Virus record (IMG/VR): IMGVR_UViG_3300025133_000055
Span: 1-64,000 of that record
Length of the DNA: 64,000 bases
Strand: one strand, 5' to 3'
Origin: a virus
This document shows, in pieces, positions 18,731-27,119 of this stretch. The position numbers were made by a program, and so were the translations under genes. The notes under the pieces were generated by a model. That model was not told the origin of the DNA, did no database searches, and saw only the letters and a list, made by a program, of their open reading frames with translations. Position 1 is the first letter of the stretch. Every line of letters starts with the position of its first letter.

Positions 18731-18881
18731 TGAAGCATACATCGAGAAATTTCAAAAGGGGCGAAGAATGAAAGATAACCGGCCGAAGACCTACAAAGGA
18801 AGACAGGTAGAATACCGAGGCGAGATCTCCGATAGAGAATCTTTCGAGGGCAAAAAAGAAATTAGAAACAGGATCCAATAA
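18717..18881 (+). CDS. Small basic hypothetical protein
   Basis: A 54-residue ORF, MSKLDEAYIEKFQKGRRM..., Lys/Arg-rich. It starts within the upstream gene (ACAGGAG is 6 bp ahead) and its TAA shares an A with the next ATG (TAATG), which supports it as a real cistron. Function unknown. Confidence 0.5.
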   Translation: MSKLDEAYIEKFQKGRRMKDNRPKTYKGRQVEYRGEISDRESFEGKKEIRNRIQ

Positions 18882-18982
18882 TGAATCTTGACCATCCACT
18901 TATGCCCTTTGTACTAATCTTTATTGTTTTCCCAGCCATTGGTTTGCTTACGGCCATCGTCTCTCTTGCCTTGGGGATCTAA
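18881..18982 (+). CDS. Single-pass membrane micropeptide
   Basis: A 33-residue ORF in which residues 8-32 (MPFVLIFIVFPAIGLLTAIVSLALG) form one transmembrane helix. It is coupled by TAATG overlaps at both ends. Small phage membrane peptides act as holins, inhibitors or anchors; nothing here decides. Confidence 0.5.
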   Translation: MNLDHPLMPFVLIFIVFPAIGLLTAIVSLALGI

Positions 18983-19203
18983 TGGTTGAAGAAATTAAAG
19001 AGGGAGATTTCGTATCAATCTCCTCCGAAAGAACAAGGTTTGGAGACATCATACCGGGTATAATTTTAAAAGTTATGGATGTTCCTGGCGCTCCTTATGG
19101 AAAGATGTACGAGGTTTTTACTTGCGGAACTATCATAATTTACGTTCAGGGTTTTTGGAAATTTAAAATATTAAGTAGAGCAAATGAAGAATTTAATAAA
19201 TAA
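18982..19203 (+). CDS. Small SH3-like protein
   Basis: A 73-residue protein beginning VEEIKEGDFVSISSERTRFGDIIPGIILKV. The xKEGDFV opening is the same kind of small beta-barrel start as the FKxGD family that fills 42-54 kb, and this is an outlying member. It overlaps the methyltransferase start by 20 bp. Confidence 0.5.
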   Translation: MVEEIKEGDFVSISSERTRFGDIIPGIILKVMDVPGAPYGKMYEVFTCGTIIIYVQGFWKFKILSRANEEFNK

Positions 19204-19912
19204 TGTTGTATGTGGCGATGCCATTCAAGTAATGAAAACAATCCCCGATGGTTCGGTGGATATGATTCTGTGTGATCTTCCTTATGGAACCACCAGGTGT
19301 AGGTGGGATACTCCACTTCCGCTGGATGAATTATGGGAACAGTATCTGAGAGTAACAAAGATGAATGCAGCGATCGTCCTGACAGCATCGCAGCCATTTA
19401 CCAGTGTCCTTATCTGTTCAAATTTGAAGCACTACAGATACAATTGGGTGTGGGAGAAGTCCAAAGCATCGGGTTATTTGAACGCAAAGAGAATGCCACT
19501 AAAAGCACACGAAGAAGTTTGCATCTTTTATAAGAAGCCGCCTACTTATAATCCTCAGTTCTGGGAGAGCACACCTTACAACAAGGGGAAGGCTCACAGG
19601 CCCACCGAGGTTTATGGAAAACAAAAATCTGTGTTAGTAAAAAGTGACGGACAACGCTATCCTCGATCAGTTCAATATTTCAAGACTGCCGAGAGCGAAG
19701 GCCAAACGCGCCACGCGACTCAGAAGCCACTGTCTCTTTTTGAGTATATGATCGAGACTTATACAAATCCGGGGGAATTAGTCCTCGATAACTGTATTGG
19801 GAGCGGCACAACTGCGGTGGCCGCAAAAAGATTAAAAAGAAGCTATATTGGTATTGACATTGACCCAGAATATGTTATAATAAGTAAAGAAAGGTTGGAG
19901 AACACACAATGA
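19184..19912 (+). CDS. DNA methyltransferase, N6-adenine/N4-cytosine, beta class
   Basis: A 242-residue amino-methyltransferase. Catalytic motif IV is DLPYG (in MILCDLPYGTTRCRWDTPLP) near the N-terminus and the SAM-binding motif I is DNCIGSGTTAVAAKRL near the C-terminus, the beta-class order. HATQKPLSLFEYMIETYTNPGELVLD is typical. It modifies a specific DNA sequence, probably to protect phage DNA; the target cannot be read from sequence. It overlaps the DnaE gene by 4 bp. No partner nuclease is next to it. Confidence 0.85.
   Translation: MKNLINNVVCGDAIQVMKTIPDGSVDMILCDLPYGTTRCRWDTPLPLDELWEQYLRVTKMNAAIVLTASQPFTSVLICSNLKHYRYNWVWEKSKASGYLNAKRMPLKAHEEVCIFYKKPPTYNPQFWESTPYNKGKAHRPTEVYGKQKSVLVKSDGQRYPRSVQYFKTAESEGQTRHATQKPLSLFEYMIETYTNPGELVLDNCIGSGTTAVAAKRLKRSYIGIDIDPEYVIISKERLENTQ
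19854..19881 (+). promoter_or_regulatory. Promoter for the DnaE gene
   Basis: TTGACA (19854-19859), 16 bp, TATAAT (19876-19881), inside the end of the methyltransferase gene and 28 bp before the DnaE ATG. A second TTGACC directly follows the -35 box. Confidence 0.6.
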
Positions 19913-22900
19913 AAAAGATCCCATTTGTTGGATTACACGCGCATTCCGTAGCCGGCAGCATTTTTGATGCCCTTGGATATCCACAGGAACACATGGACTT
20001 TGCCTATGAAAACGGCATGGATGCCTTGGCATTGACTGACCATGGGAACATGAACGGCTTGCCCCATCAGGTTCTTCACGCAAAGAAGATGAAGGAGGAG
20101 GGAAAGGACTTCAAGCCCATATTCGGCATTGAAGCATATTTCTTGCCTAGTCTCGATGACTGGCGTGATGACTATGAAGCAGCCAAGGAAGATAAGAAGC
20201 GGCGCAAGGCACTAAGTAAAGATGTAACTGCAACAACGGTCGAAGATGAGGATGCATCGAAGAAGCAGGTTAGGAACATTCTTAATCGCCGGCGACACCT
20301 CATCCTGTTGGCGCAAGACCAAGAGGGATTGAGCAACCTCTTTTCGTTAATTTCTGAATCGTTTAATCCGGGAAATTATTATCGTTATCCGAGGGTTGAT
20401 TATAAACTCTTAAAAAAGTATTCTCAGGGTGTCGTGGCGGCCTCGGCCTGCCTTGGAGGCGTGTATGCTGGAAACTACTGGGAGAACCGTGACAATGGGC
20501 AAATGGCGGTCCTGGAGGCTATGCGTGAGACCACAAAAGAGATGATGGGTATCTTCGGGGATCGATGGTACGGAGAGCTTCAATGGAATAATATTCCAGA
20601 GCAACATGAACTCAATAAATATATCATCCAAATGCACGACGAGTTTGGAATCGAACTGATTTCAACCTCTGACTCACACTATCCCAATCCAGATGCATGG
20701 AAGGATCGAGAGCTTTACAAAAAGCTTGGTTGGCTTGGGAAACCAAGGCCAGGATATGAGAGTCCAGATCTTCCAGCGGGAGTTGAGGAGATTGGCTATG
20801 AGCTATACCCTCGCAATGGGAATCAGATGTGGGAAGCATATAAAAAGTACTCTGAATCTTGCGGCGTTGAGTACGACGACGACTTGGTTCTGGAATCTAT
20901 TACGAATACATATCACATCGCTCACGAGAGGATTTCTGACTTTCTACCGGATAATACTGTTCGGCTCCCCGACTTTGTTATTCCCGATGGAGAGACAGCA
21001 GACTCGGCGTTGGAGAAGTTTTGCATCGAAGGCTTACGTCGGCTTGGTTTATATACGAACGAGGAGTACACCGAGCGATTGCGAATGGAGCTTGAGGTTA
21101 TTTCAGACCGAGGCTTCTCAAAGTATTTCTTGACGATGAATCAGATCAGTGAAAAGGCAAACGAGGTTATGTTAACTGGCCCAGGCCGAGGCTCAGCCGC
21201 TGGCTCGTTGGTTGCCTATGCGCTGAATATTACACAGGTTGATCCAATCAAGTGGGACTTACAATTTGCACGGTTCCTTCGCGCCGATGCGACTGACTAT
21301 CCCGACATCGATTACGATGTTGCTGACAGCATGGTGCTTAAAGAACTTCTTATCGAAGACTGGGGAAAAGATAAAGTTGCGCCCATTTCAAACTGGAACA
21401 CACTGCAACTTAAAAGTTTAATCAAGGACATTTCAAAGTTTTACGGAATTGAATTCAGAGAAGTCAATGATGTAACTTCTGTGATGATGGTGGAAGCCAT
21501 TGGGCCGGCGAAATTGAAGCACGGCATCAAAACTGGCATTTATGCTCCAACTTTCGAAGAAGTGATGGAATTCAGCGATACTCTAAAGGTTTTCTTGGCC
21601 CGCTATCCCCACATCAAGACTCACATTGAGGCTTTATATGGTCAAGTGCGTTCCTGCTCTCGCCATGCGGGAGGGATAGTTATCGCCGAGAACTTAAACA
21701 ACAGAATGCCTCTTATTAATTCTGGTGGTGTTCGTCAAACACCTTGGAGTGAGGGGCAGAATGTTAGACACCTTGAGCCAATGGGCTTTATTAAATTTGA
21801 TGTCCTTGGCCTTTCGACCCTGAAGATGATTGACGGTGCTATTCGCCATATTCTGCGAAGACATCATAATATTGAGAATCCGACATTCGAAGATGTAAAA
21901 GACTATTACAATAAGAACTTGCATCCAGATGTTATTAACTTCGATGATCAGAAAATTTACAAAAACATTTTCCAGGCAGGGAAATGGGCTGGCATCTTTC
22001 AGTTCACCGAGACTGGGGCACAAAGATTCTGTCAACAAGTCAAGCCGACAAGCTTGATCGATCTCGCTGCTGTTACTTCTATCTATCGTCCAGGCCCATT
22101 GGGCGCCAATGTTCATAATGATTACGTCCGGGCCAGGGAAAACCCACACCGGCTCAAATTTATTAATGAAGAACACAGGTCTGTCACCGAGGAGACCTCA
22201 GGCTTCCTTATTTTCCAGGAGCAAATTGCGCTGTTGGCTCACAAGCTTGGAAAGGATCTCTCTCTCGATGAGGGAAATGCCTTGCGCAAGGTTCTAACCA
22301 AGAAAGGAACAGGCAAAGAGGCAAAGGTTAAGAAGGCTTTGAAATCAAAGTTTCTTAAAGGCTGCATTGAAAAGGGCTTGAAGAAGACAACTGGTGAAAG
22401 ATTCTGGGAAACCTTTGAGTACTTCTCTGGTTATGGATTTAATAAGTCTCACGCCGTATCATATTGTATTCTATCTTACCAATGCGCTTGGTTACTTAAT
22501 TATTATCAGGTTGAGTGGCTCGCTGCATTTTTGGACAAAGAACCCGAGACGAGAAAAGAAAAGGCAATTGGCATCGCAAAGTCTTTTGGTTTGGGAATAA
22601 AGGGCCTTGATATTAATTCTTCCGGTAGAGTTTGGGAAATTTCAGAGGATGGGACGAGGTTAATTCAACCGTTGTCTTCAATCAAGGGATTGGGTGATGC
22701 AGCAATCGATCAGATCACTGCCAACAGACCATTCGCAAATGTCGAAGAGTTTTTGTTCAATGAAGATATCATTTATTCAAAGTTGAATAAGAAGAGTCTA
22801 GATGTTCTTTGCAGAAGTGGAACACTCAACGGCCTGATCGATGATAGGTTCACGGGAGGTAAGCATTTCTGGTCTGCCATTTGTGTTGATCGGCCGAGGA

Positions 22901-23328
22901 AAGAACAGAACCTCATTGATAATATTGGACTATACTCTCCGGAGGGAGACTTCTCCGATGAGGAAAAGATTGGATATCTTGTTGAACTAACTGGAGTATT
23001 TCCATTCAATAAGGTTATGAAACCGGAGATTTATAATCAGTTGAGTGAGGCCTCTATTCCGGCGATTGCGAATTATGATCCTAGACTATGTGAGTGTGTT
23101 TGGTTCATTCCGAGAAGAGTTGTCCCAAAGAAGACAAAGAACGGGAAGCCATATTGGATTATTGAGGTTGTTGATGATACAAATGCTTTAACAAAAATTC
23201 GTTGCTGGGGAGTCAAAGACCACGATAGAATTCATGTTAATAAGCCATATATGGCAAAGTTAGAGTATAATGAGAAGTGGGGATTTTCAACTCGAAGTCT
23301 CCGAAGAAATTTTAGAATCTTGGCATAG
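19909..23328 (+). CDS. dnaE: DNA polymerase III alpha subunit (DnaE-like, family C)
   Basis: A 1139-residue replicative polymerase, close to the bacterial length of about 1160. An N-terminal PHP domain (HAHSVAGSIFDA, LALTDHGNMNGLP) is followed by the palm. GPGRGSAAGSLVAYAL precedes PDIDYDVADS with acids D466, D468 and D470, and KFDVLGLSTLK gives D631, the third catalytic acid. Helix-hairpin and OB-like regions follow (KPYWIIEVVDDTNALTKIRCWG). With a minimal PolA and gp41 helicase in the same genome it could be the main replicase. DnaE in a phage is uncommon. Confidence 0.92.
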   Translation: MKKIPFVGLHAHSVAGSIFDALGYPQEHMDFAYENGMDALALTDHGNMNGLPHQVLHAKKMKEEGKDFKPIFGIEAYFLPSLDDWRDDYEAAKEDKKRRKALSKDVTATTVEDEDASKKQVRNILNRRRHLILLAQDQEGLSNLFSLISESFNPGNYYRYPRVDYKLLKKYSQGVVAASACLGGVYAGNYWENRDNGQMAVLEAMRETTKEMMGIFGDRWYGELQWNNIPEQHELNKYIIQMHDEFGIELISTSDSHYPNPDAWKDRELYKKLGWLGKPRPGYESPDLPAGVEEIGYELYPRNGNQMWEAYKKYSESCGVEYDDDLVLESITNTYHIAHERISDFLPDNTVRLPDFVIPDGETADSALEKFCIEGLRRLGLYTNEEYTERLRMELEVISDRGFSKYFLTMNQISEKANEVMLTGPGRGSAAGSLVAYALNITQVDPIKWDLQFARFLRADATDYPDIDYDVADSMVLKELLIEDWGKDKVAPISNWNTLQLKSLIKDISKFYGIEFREVNDVTSVMMVEAIGPAKLKHGIKTGIYAPTFEEVMEFSDTLKVFLARYPHIKTHIEALYGQVRSCSRHAGGIVIAENLNNRMPLINSGGVRQTPWSEGQNVRHLEPMGFIKFDVLGLSTLKMIDGAIRHILRRHHNIENPTFEDVKDYYNKNLHPDVINFDDQKIYKNIFQAGKWAGIFQFTETGAQRFCQQVKPTSLIDLAAVTSIYRPGPLGANVHNDYVRARENPHRLKFINEEHRSVTEETSGFLIFQEQIALLAHKLGKDLSLDEGNALRKVLTKKGTGKEAKVKKALKSKFLKGCIEKGLKKTTGERFWETFEYFSGYGFNKSHAVSYCILSYQCAWLLNYYQVEWLAAFLDKEPETRKEKAIGIAKSFGLGIKGLDINSSGRVWEISEDGTRLIQPLSSIKGLGDAAIDQITANRPFANVEEFLFNEDIIYSKLNKKSLDVLCRSGTLNGLIDDRFTGGKHFWSAICVDRPRKEQNLIDNIGLYSPEGDFSDEEKIGYLVELTGVFPFNKVMKPEIYNQLSEASIPAIANYDPRLCECVWFIPRRVVPKKTKNGKPYWIIEVVDDTNALTKIRCWGVKDHDRIHVNKPYMAKLEYNEKWGFSTRSLRRNFRILA

Positions 23329-23336
23329 GAGAGCAA

Positions 23337-24338
23337 GTGTCTTTATTTGTTGATGTAATCGTTGGCGTCCAATACGGTGACGAGGGGAAAGGAAAGGTTA
23401 CTCACCACCTTTTAAAAGATGGGGATTATACACACTGTGTCCGTTACAACGGTGGATGCAATGCTGGTCATACTATTTACCATAATGGTGAAAAGTTTGT
23501 GACGCACCACATTCCAGCCGGCGTGTTCTTTGGTGTGAAAAGCATCATCGGGCCCGGTTGTGTTGTTGATGTTCACAAGTTCTTTGCAGAGATTAAAATG
23601 CTCAAAGAAGCTGGTATAGATGTAACTAACAAAATATACATTGCGAGAAACGCCCACATGATAAAAGATGAACACTGTGAGGCCGACCGCAAAGAGACAA
23701 AGCTCGGCACAACAAGGACTGGCAATGGCCCCTGTTATGGGGATAAGTACGGCAGAAATGGGATGAGGGCAGAGAACTTATCAGTGCTTGAAGACTATCT
23801 TATAGATATGTATGAGGAGTTTTATTTTCATAATCCTGATGCCATTGTTCTTTGTGAGGGCGCCCAAGGATTTGGGCTTGACATCGATTGGGGAGACTAC
23901 CCCTACGTTACGAGCAGTCATTGCACGAGCGCCGGCGCACTGTTGAATGGGTTCCCTCCGCAGTCCGTAAGGAGGGTCTATGGTGTAGCGAAAGCATACG
24001 AAACCTATGTTGGTTCAAAAACCTTCCAGCCCAAAAATCCCATATTTGAAACTTTACAAGAAGCGGGACAAGAATATGGAGCCACGACGGGAAGGAAAAG
24101 GCAGTGTGACTGGATGAGCTTGCACGATTTGGAAAAGGCAACACAGCTAAATGGAGTTACTGATTTGATTATCAACAAGATGGATGTGCTCCAAGAGGTC
24201 GGCTCTTGGAAAGTTTATGTTGATAGAGGAAAGTATAGTTTGTTTTCTTTTCAAGATAAAGAGGAGTTTTGTGATTTTATTAAAGTTTATTTTAAAGATG
24301 TAAATGTCACTTTTTCTGACAATCCGCATACCATTTGA
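23337..24338 (+). CDS. Adenylosuccinate synthetase family enzyme (PurA/PurZ-like)
   Basis: A 333-residue enzyme with a GTG start behind AGGAG. The P-loop-like GVQYGDEGKGK (residues 10-20) keeps the Asp (D15) that bacterial PurA uses, and GGCNAGHT keeps the His (H46). GTTRTGNGPCYGDKYGRNGMR and TGRKRQCDW are family hallmarks. PurA joins IMP and Asp using GTP; phage PurZ acts on dGMP to make the 2-aminoadenine precursor. The length is nearer the short archaeal/PurZ forms than bacterial PurA (about 430). The retained Asp argues against a classical PurZ. A GuaB-family gene lies at 28146. Confidence 0.85.
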   Translation: MSLFVDVIVGVQYGDEGKGKVTHHLLKDGDYTHCVRYNGGCNAGHTIYHNGEKFVTHHIPAGVFFGVKSIIGPGCVVDVHKFFAEIKMLKEAGIDVTNKIYIARNAHMIKDEHCEADRKETKLGTTRTGNGPCYGDKYGRNGMRAENLSVLEDYLIDMYEEFYFHNPDAIVLCEGAQGFGLDIDWGDYPYVTSSHCTSAGALLNGFPPQSVRRVYGVAKAYETYVGSKTFQPKNPIFETLQEAGQEYGATTGRKRQCDWMSLHDLEKATQLNGVTDLIINKMDVLQEVGSWKVYVDRGKYSLFSFQDKEEFCDFIKVYFKDVNVTFSDNPHTI

Positions 24339-24363
24339 GAAAAACAGACATAGTTACCCGTAG

Positions 24364-24528
24364 ATGGGTAAAGAGTGTACCAATTGCGAGGAACTGAAGA
24401 GAGAGATAAAAGATCTCCGAAGAAGGCTGGAAGAAGCTCAAAAGAATTTGCAACAAGCAAAAATTCAAAGAGATGCTATAAAGTCTGTTCTAAATATTTA
24501 TCGCGATTGGGGAAGGTTACCAGAATAG
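24364..24528 (+). CDS. Small coiled-coil protein with CxxC
   Basis: A 54-residue ORF: MGKECTNCEELKREIKDLRRRL..., a CxxC pair followed by a helix with coiled-coil spacing and ending RDWGRLPE. The short size and its position 26 bp after the synthetase fit a small accessory protein; function unknown. Confidence 0.5.
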   Translation: MGKECTNCEELKREIKDLRRRLEEAQKNLQQAKIQRDAIKSVLNIYRDWGRLPE

Positions 24529-24539
24529 GGAACTTTAAT

Positions 24540-24758
24540 ATGGAATGTTTGGACCTACACGGAATACATTATGATGAGGCTGAGTTTATTATAGAGAAGT
24601 TTATATCAGATAATTTTGATAGGCTTCCAATAAAAATAATAAGCGGACATTCCAGAGCCTTTTCTGATCTCATCAAAGAGGTTGTCGATTGTCACGATCT
24701 TGAGTGTCACAAAGAAATGTGGTTCAACGACGGCTGCTGGGTAATCACAGATTTTTAA
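24540..24758 (+). CDS. Smr-domain protein (minimal)
   Basis: A 72-residue protein made of almost only an Smr-like domain: MECLDLHGIHYDEAEFIIEKFI, then IKIISGHS, then WFNDGCWVI. DLHG and SGHS/G are the hallmark pair of Smr domains, which nick branched DNA or cleave mRNA in some bacteria. The ATG at 24540 is chosen because the frame upstream of it is covered by the 54-residue gene. A nuclease role is inferred only from the family. Confidence 0.65.
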   Translation: MECLDLHGIHYDEAEFIIEKFISDNFDRLPIKIISGHSRAFSDLIKEVVDCHDLECHKEMWFNDGCWVITDF

Positions 24759-24767
24759 AAATAATGC

Positions 24768-24796
24768 TTGACAACAAGCGATAAAAATGTTATATT
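24768..24796 (+). promoter_or_regulatory. Promoter of the nuclease/C5-methyltransferase pair
   Basis: TTGACA (24768-24773), 17 bp, TATATT (24791-24796). The first ATG of the downstream frame (24787) lies inside this promoter, so translation must begin later, at TTG 24820. Confidence 0.7.
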
Positions 24797-24819
24797 ATAT
24801 AGAGAAAGGGGAGTTTGCT

Positions 24820-25650
24820 TTGCTAAGTGAGAATTGTGTGAAGAAGAGTGCAGGCGAGAAAGGAAGATCCGAAGGGTATGACTATGAGAGGCAACTTGTG
24901 GATGCCTTCAATAATATTATTCCCGGCATTGCAACTGAAGCACAGCAGTCTGTGTTGTCTAAGTTTGAACGAAGGACGATATCGAAGGCAGATATCAATG
25001 TCGCCGGACAACCGGTAAGCATCAAGAATCCGGGAAGATCTAGCTCTTCTATTCAAATTATGGTAACCGCAGCGGAGAACTTTTTCCTTTCTCTTGGTGT
25101 GAGTCCGGAAACGATGAACGCTTTTAATTTGTTTTTTGGCTTGGGAGACGGCTTCTCTAGCCTTCTGGAGGAGAACTCTATCGATAGACACACCTTGGAT
25201 TGGGACAGTGAGTCTCGCCGCCAAAGGTTGAAATATGGTAGCCTACCGCAGGATTCACAGGATTCTCTTTTATCTTTTCTCAACAAAAACAAGAGAGAAA
25301 TTGTAGAGGTTGTATTTTCTCATGGGTGGGCAAAAGATTCCGAATATCATGCAAGTAAGATGATTTGGTGCAATTCGTCTGTCTCTGGAAAGAGTAATGT
25401 AGACAATCTATGTCTCTTCGATATGGAAGAGGTGATTGATAAAATCTGCCAATATGAGTGGAGTGTTCGACCCAGCGAAACGGTGGTTGAACTGGGTCCG
25501 CTGACTCTCCAAATGAAGGGGTCGGGAAAGGGCAAGTCATATCACTATCCGCAGTTCAACACTTCTCTTAACGATTTGCGAAAATTTGGAATCAATTGTG
25601 TTGAGGGGGATTACAAACAAATACTAGAAACCATCGCGGGGTCAAATTGA
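24820..25650 (+). CDS. Putative type II restriction endonuclease (PD-(D/E)xK-like)
   Basis: A 276-residue protein. TTG 24820 is taken as start because GGGGAG lies 6 bp upstream and an earlier ATG falls in the promoter. A possible nuclease core is E23 (YDYERQLVDAF), then D58 in KADINVAGQPVSIKN with the D-x8-SxK spacing (D58, S67, K69). The stop overlaps the start of a cytosine C5 methyltransferase (TTGA), the usual layout of a restriction-modification pair. Target unknown. It could instead be a methyltransferase accessory protein. The nuclease assignment depends largely on gene context. Confidence 0.55.
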   Translation: MLSENCVKKSAGEKGRSEGYDYERQLVDAFNNIIPGIATEAQQSVLSKFERRTISKADINVAGQPVSIKNPGRSSSSIQIMVTAAENFFLSLGVSPETMNAFNLFFGLGDGFSSLLEENSIDRHTLDWDSESRRQRLKYGSLPQDSQDSLLSFLNKNKREIVEVVFSHGWAKDSEYHASKMIWCNSSVSGKSNVDNLCLFDMEEVIDKICQYEWSVRPSETVVELGPLTLQMKGSGKGKSYHYPQFNTSLNDLRKFGINCVEGDYKQILETIAGSN

Positions 25651-26759
25651 AAGCATTATCTCTATTTGCAAATGTGGGTATCGGAGAGACTTATTTTTCC
25701 GAAGTTGGGATAGAGGTGGTAGTTGCCAATGAGTTGGAAAAAGATCGAGCAGAGTTTTATCAGGAGCTATATCCAAAGTCCAAGATGATACATGGCTCTA
25801 TTGTAGATTCGGAAGTTTATGAAAGAGTCATCGAGGAAGCCAAGAATCATAATGTTGAATTAATTTTTGCAACCCCACCCTGCCAAGGTATGAGCATCGC
25901 CAATGCCAAACGCGCAGAGAGAGATGATCCTCGAAATTCTTTAATTAAAAGAGTAGTTGGTGCGGTGCATGAATTGAATCCTAAGTATGTTTTGATTGAA
26001 AATGTGGCGGGAATGGCTAGTGAAAAAACTTTCATCTTGGATAATTCTGGTAACCAGACAAATATTATGCCCTATATTGAGTCAGAACTTGGCGATAAAT
26101 ATGAAGTGAGGTATAAGGTGCTTAATGCCGCCGACTTCGAGACTCCACACTACAGGAAGAGACTGATTACTTTATTGTCTAGAAAAGACTGCGAACTGTG
26201 GGAGCATCCTGTTCCCAACGAAGACCACATAACAGTTCGAGATGTCATCGGCGACTATCCTTCTTTAGAGTCTGGACAATCTTCGCCTATCAAGTGGCAC
26301 TCAATGGAGCATAAGATTCATAATGGCAACCACATCGAATGGATCTCGAATACCCCCACGGGCAAATCAGCTTTCGATAACGAAGTCCACTATCCAAAGA
26401 CCATCGATAAAGAGACTGGGCTATTGAGGAGAATCAAAGGCTTCAAGACAACCTATAAGCGTATCGATTGGGACAGGCCAGCACCTACTGTAACAATGAT
26501 GAACGGTAGTATTAATAGTCAAAACAATTGCCATCCCGGAACCAAAAAAGAAGACGGCACATATTCAGATGCAAGAGTCCTGACCATCAAAGAATTGTTA
26601 GCTGTCGTTGGCTTGCCTCTTGATTGGGTCGACCATTTGGATCATACACAGAAGAGGGAAAACTTCTTGAGAAAAGTAATTGGAGAATGTTTCCCACCCA
26701 AGATGTCTCTAAACATCGTAAAAGTAATTCCAGCAAAAAAATACCTTGACATAGAATAG
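25647..26759 (+). CDS. DNA (cytosine-5) methyltransferase
   Basis: A 370-residue C5 methyltransferase with motifs in order: I, ALSLFANVGIGETYF; IV, ATPPCQGMS with catalytic Cys79; VI, VLIENVAGM; VIII, HYRKRLITLLS; then a target-recognition region and the closing motifs (PAPTVTMMNGSI, LTIKELLAVVGLP). It methylates C5 of cytosine in a specific site. The TTG start overlaps the putative nuclease stop, so the two are coupled. It may protect phage DNA while the nuclease attacks competitors. Confidence 0.88.
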   Translation: MKALSLFANVGIGETYFSEVGIEVVVANELEKDRAEFYQELYPKSKMIHGSIVDSEVYERVIEEAKNHNVELIFATPPCQGMSIANAKRAERDDPRNSLIKRVVGAVHELNPKYVLIENVAGMASEKTFILDNSGNQTNIMPYIESELGDKYEVRYKVLNAADFETPHYRKRLITLLSRKDCELWEHPVPNEDHITVRDVIGDYPSLESGQSSPIKWHSMEHKIHNGNHIEWISNTPTGKSAFDNEVHYPKTIDKETGLLRRIKGFKTTYKRIDWDRPAPTVTMMNGSINSQNNCHPGTKKEDGTYSDARVLTIKELLAVVGLPLDWVDHLDHTQKRENFLRKVIGECFPPKMSLNIVKVIPAKKYLDIE

Positions 26760-26774
26760 ATAATGAGTTATAAT
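26746..26774 (+). promoter_or_regulatory. Sigma70-type promoter
   Basis: TTGACA (26746-26751), 17 bp, TATAAT (26769-26774). It overlaps the end of the methyltransferase gene and starts the dUTPase/Dam/GuaB group. An ATG at 26763 lies inside it and cannot be the start. Confidence 0.75.
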
Positions 26775-26807
26775 ATAAGAACAAAACAAACAATAGGAGT
26801 CACTACC

Positions 26808-27119
26808 ATGATGAGTGGTTATGAAATTTTTGAAAATGTAGTTGGAATTCATGCAGAGGAAAATGATGAGGAGGTGAACATAAAAGAGCAGAAGATGCTT
26901 GAGTATGTTCGTAGTCTCAAAACTCTAGAAGATGCGATGGAGCCTTACAAAGAACAAAAGCGAGAACTCAAGAAAGAGTTTAAGGATCAGGGCTGGTTGT
27001 CCGGAGATGAAATCTCGATGACGGTAAAGGCCTATCGCATGATGAGCACAAAAGACTTTGACTTCGATGAATTTACACAAGTTTATGAATCACTTGCCAA
27101 AGTGGCGGGGAAGATATAA
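26808..27119 (+). CDS. Hypothetical helical protein
   Basis: A 103-residue protein from ATG 26808 (TAGGAGT upstream). Residues 25-75 are strongly helical and charged (KTLEDAMEPYKEQKRELKKEFKDQGWLSGDEI), followed by VKAYRMM. It is coupled by TAATG to the dUTPase. I recognise no family; a DNA-associated role is possible from charge pattern only. Confidence 0.6.
   Translation: MMSGYEIFENVVGIHAEENDEEVNIKEQKMLEYVRSLKTLEDAMEPYKEQKRELKKEFKDQGWLSGDEISMTVKAYRMMSTKDFDFDEFTQVYESLAKVAGKI

Noticed and set aside
21694-22176. 160-codon minus-strand ORF
   Set aside because: It lies wholly within the DnaE coding sequence in an opposing frame, without ribosome site or promoter.
23337-24338. Firm assignment as PurZ (2-aminoadenine synthesis)
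   Set aside because: The PurA-type catalytic Asp (GDEGKGK) is kept and no DatZ or MazZ was seen in the window.
24787-24819. ATG 24787 as start of the nuclease gene
   Set aside because: It lies within the spacer of a TTGACA-N17-TATATT promoter; TTG 24820 has a well placed ribosome site.
26763-26807. ATG 26763 as start of the 103-residue gene
   Set aside because: It overlaps the -10 region of a consensus promoter; ATG 26808 follows TAGGAGT.
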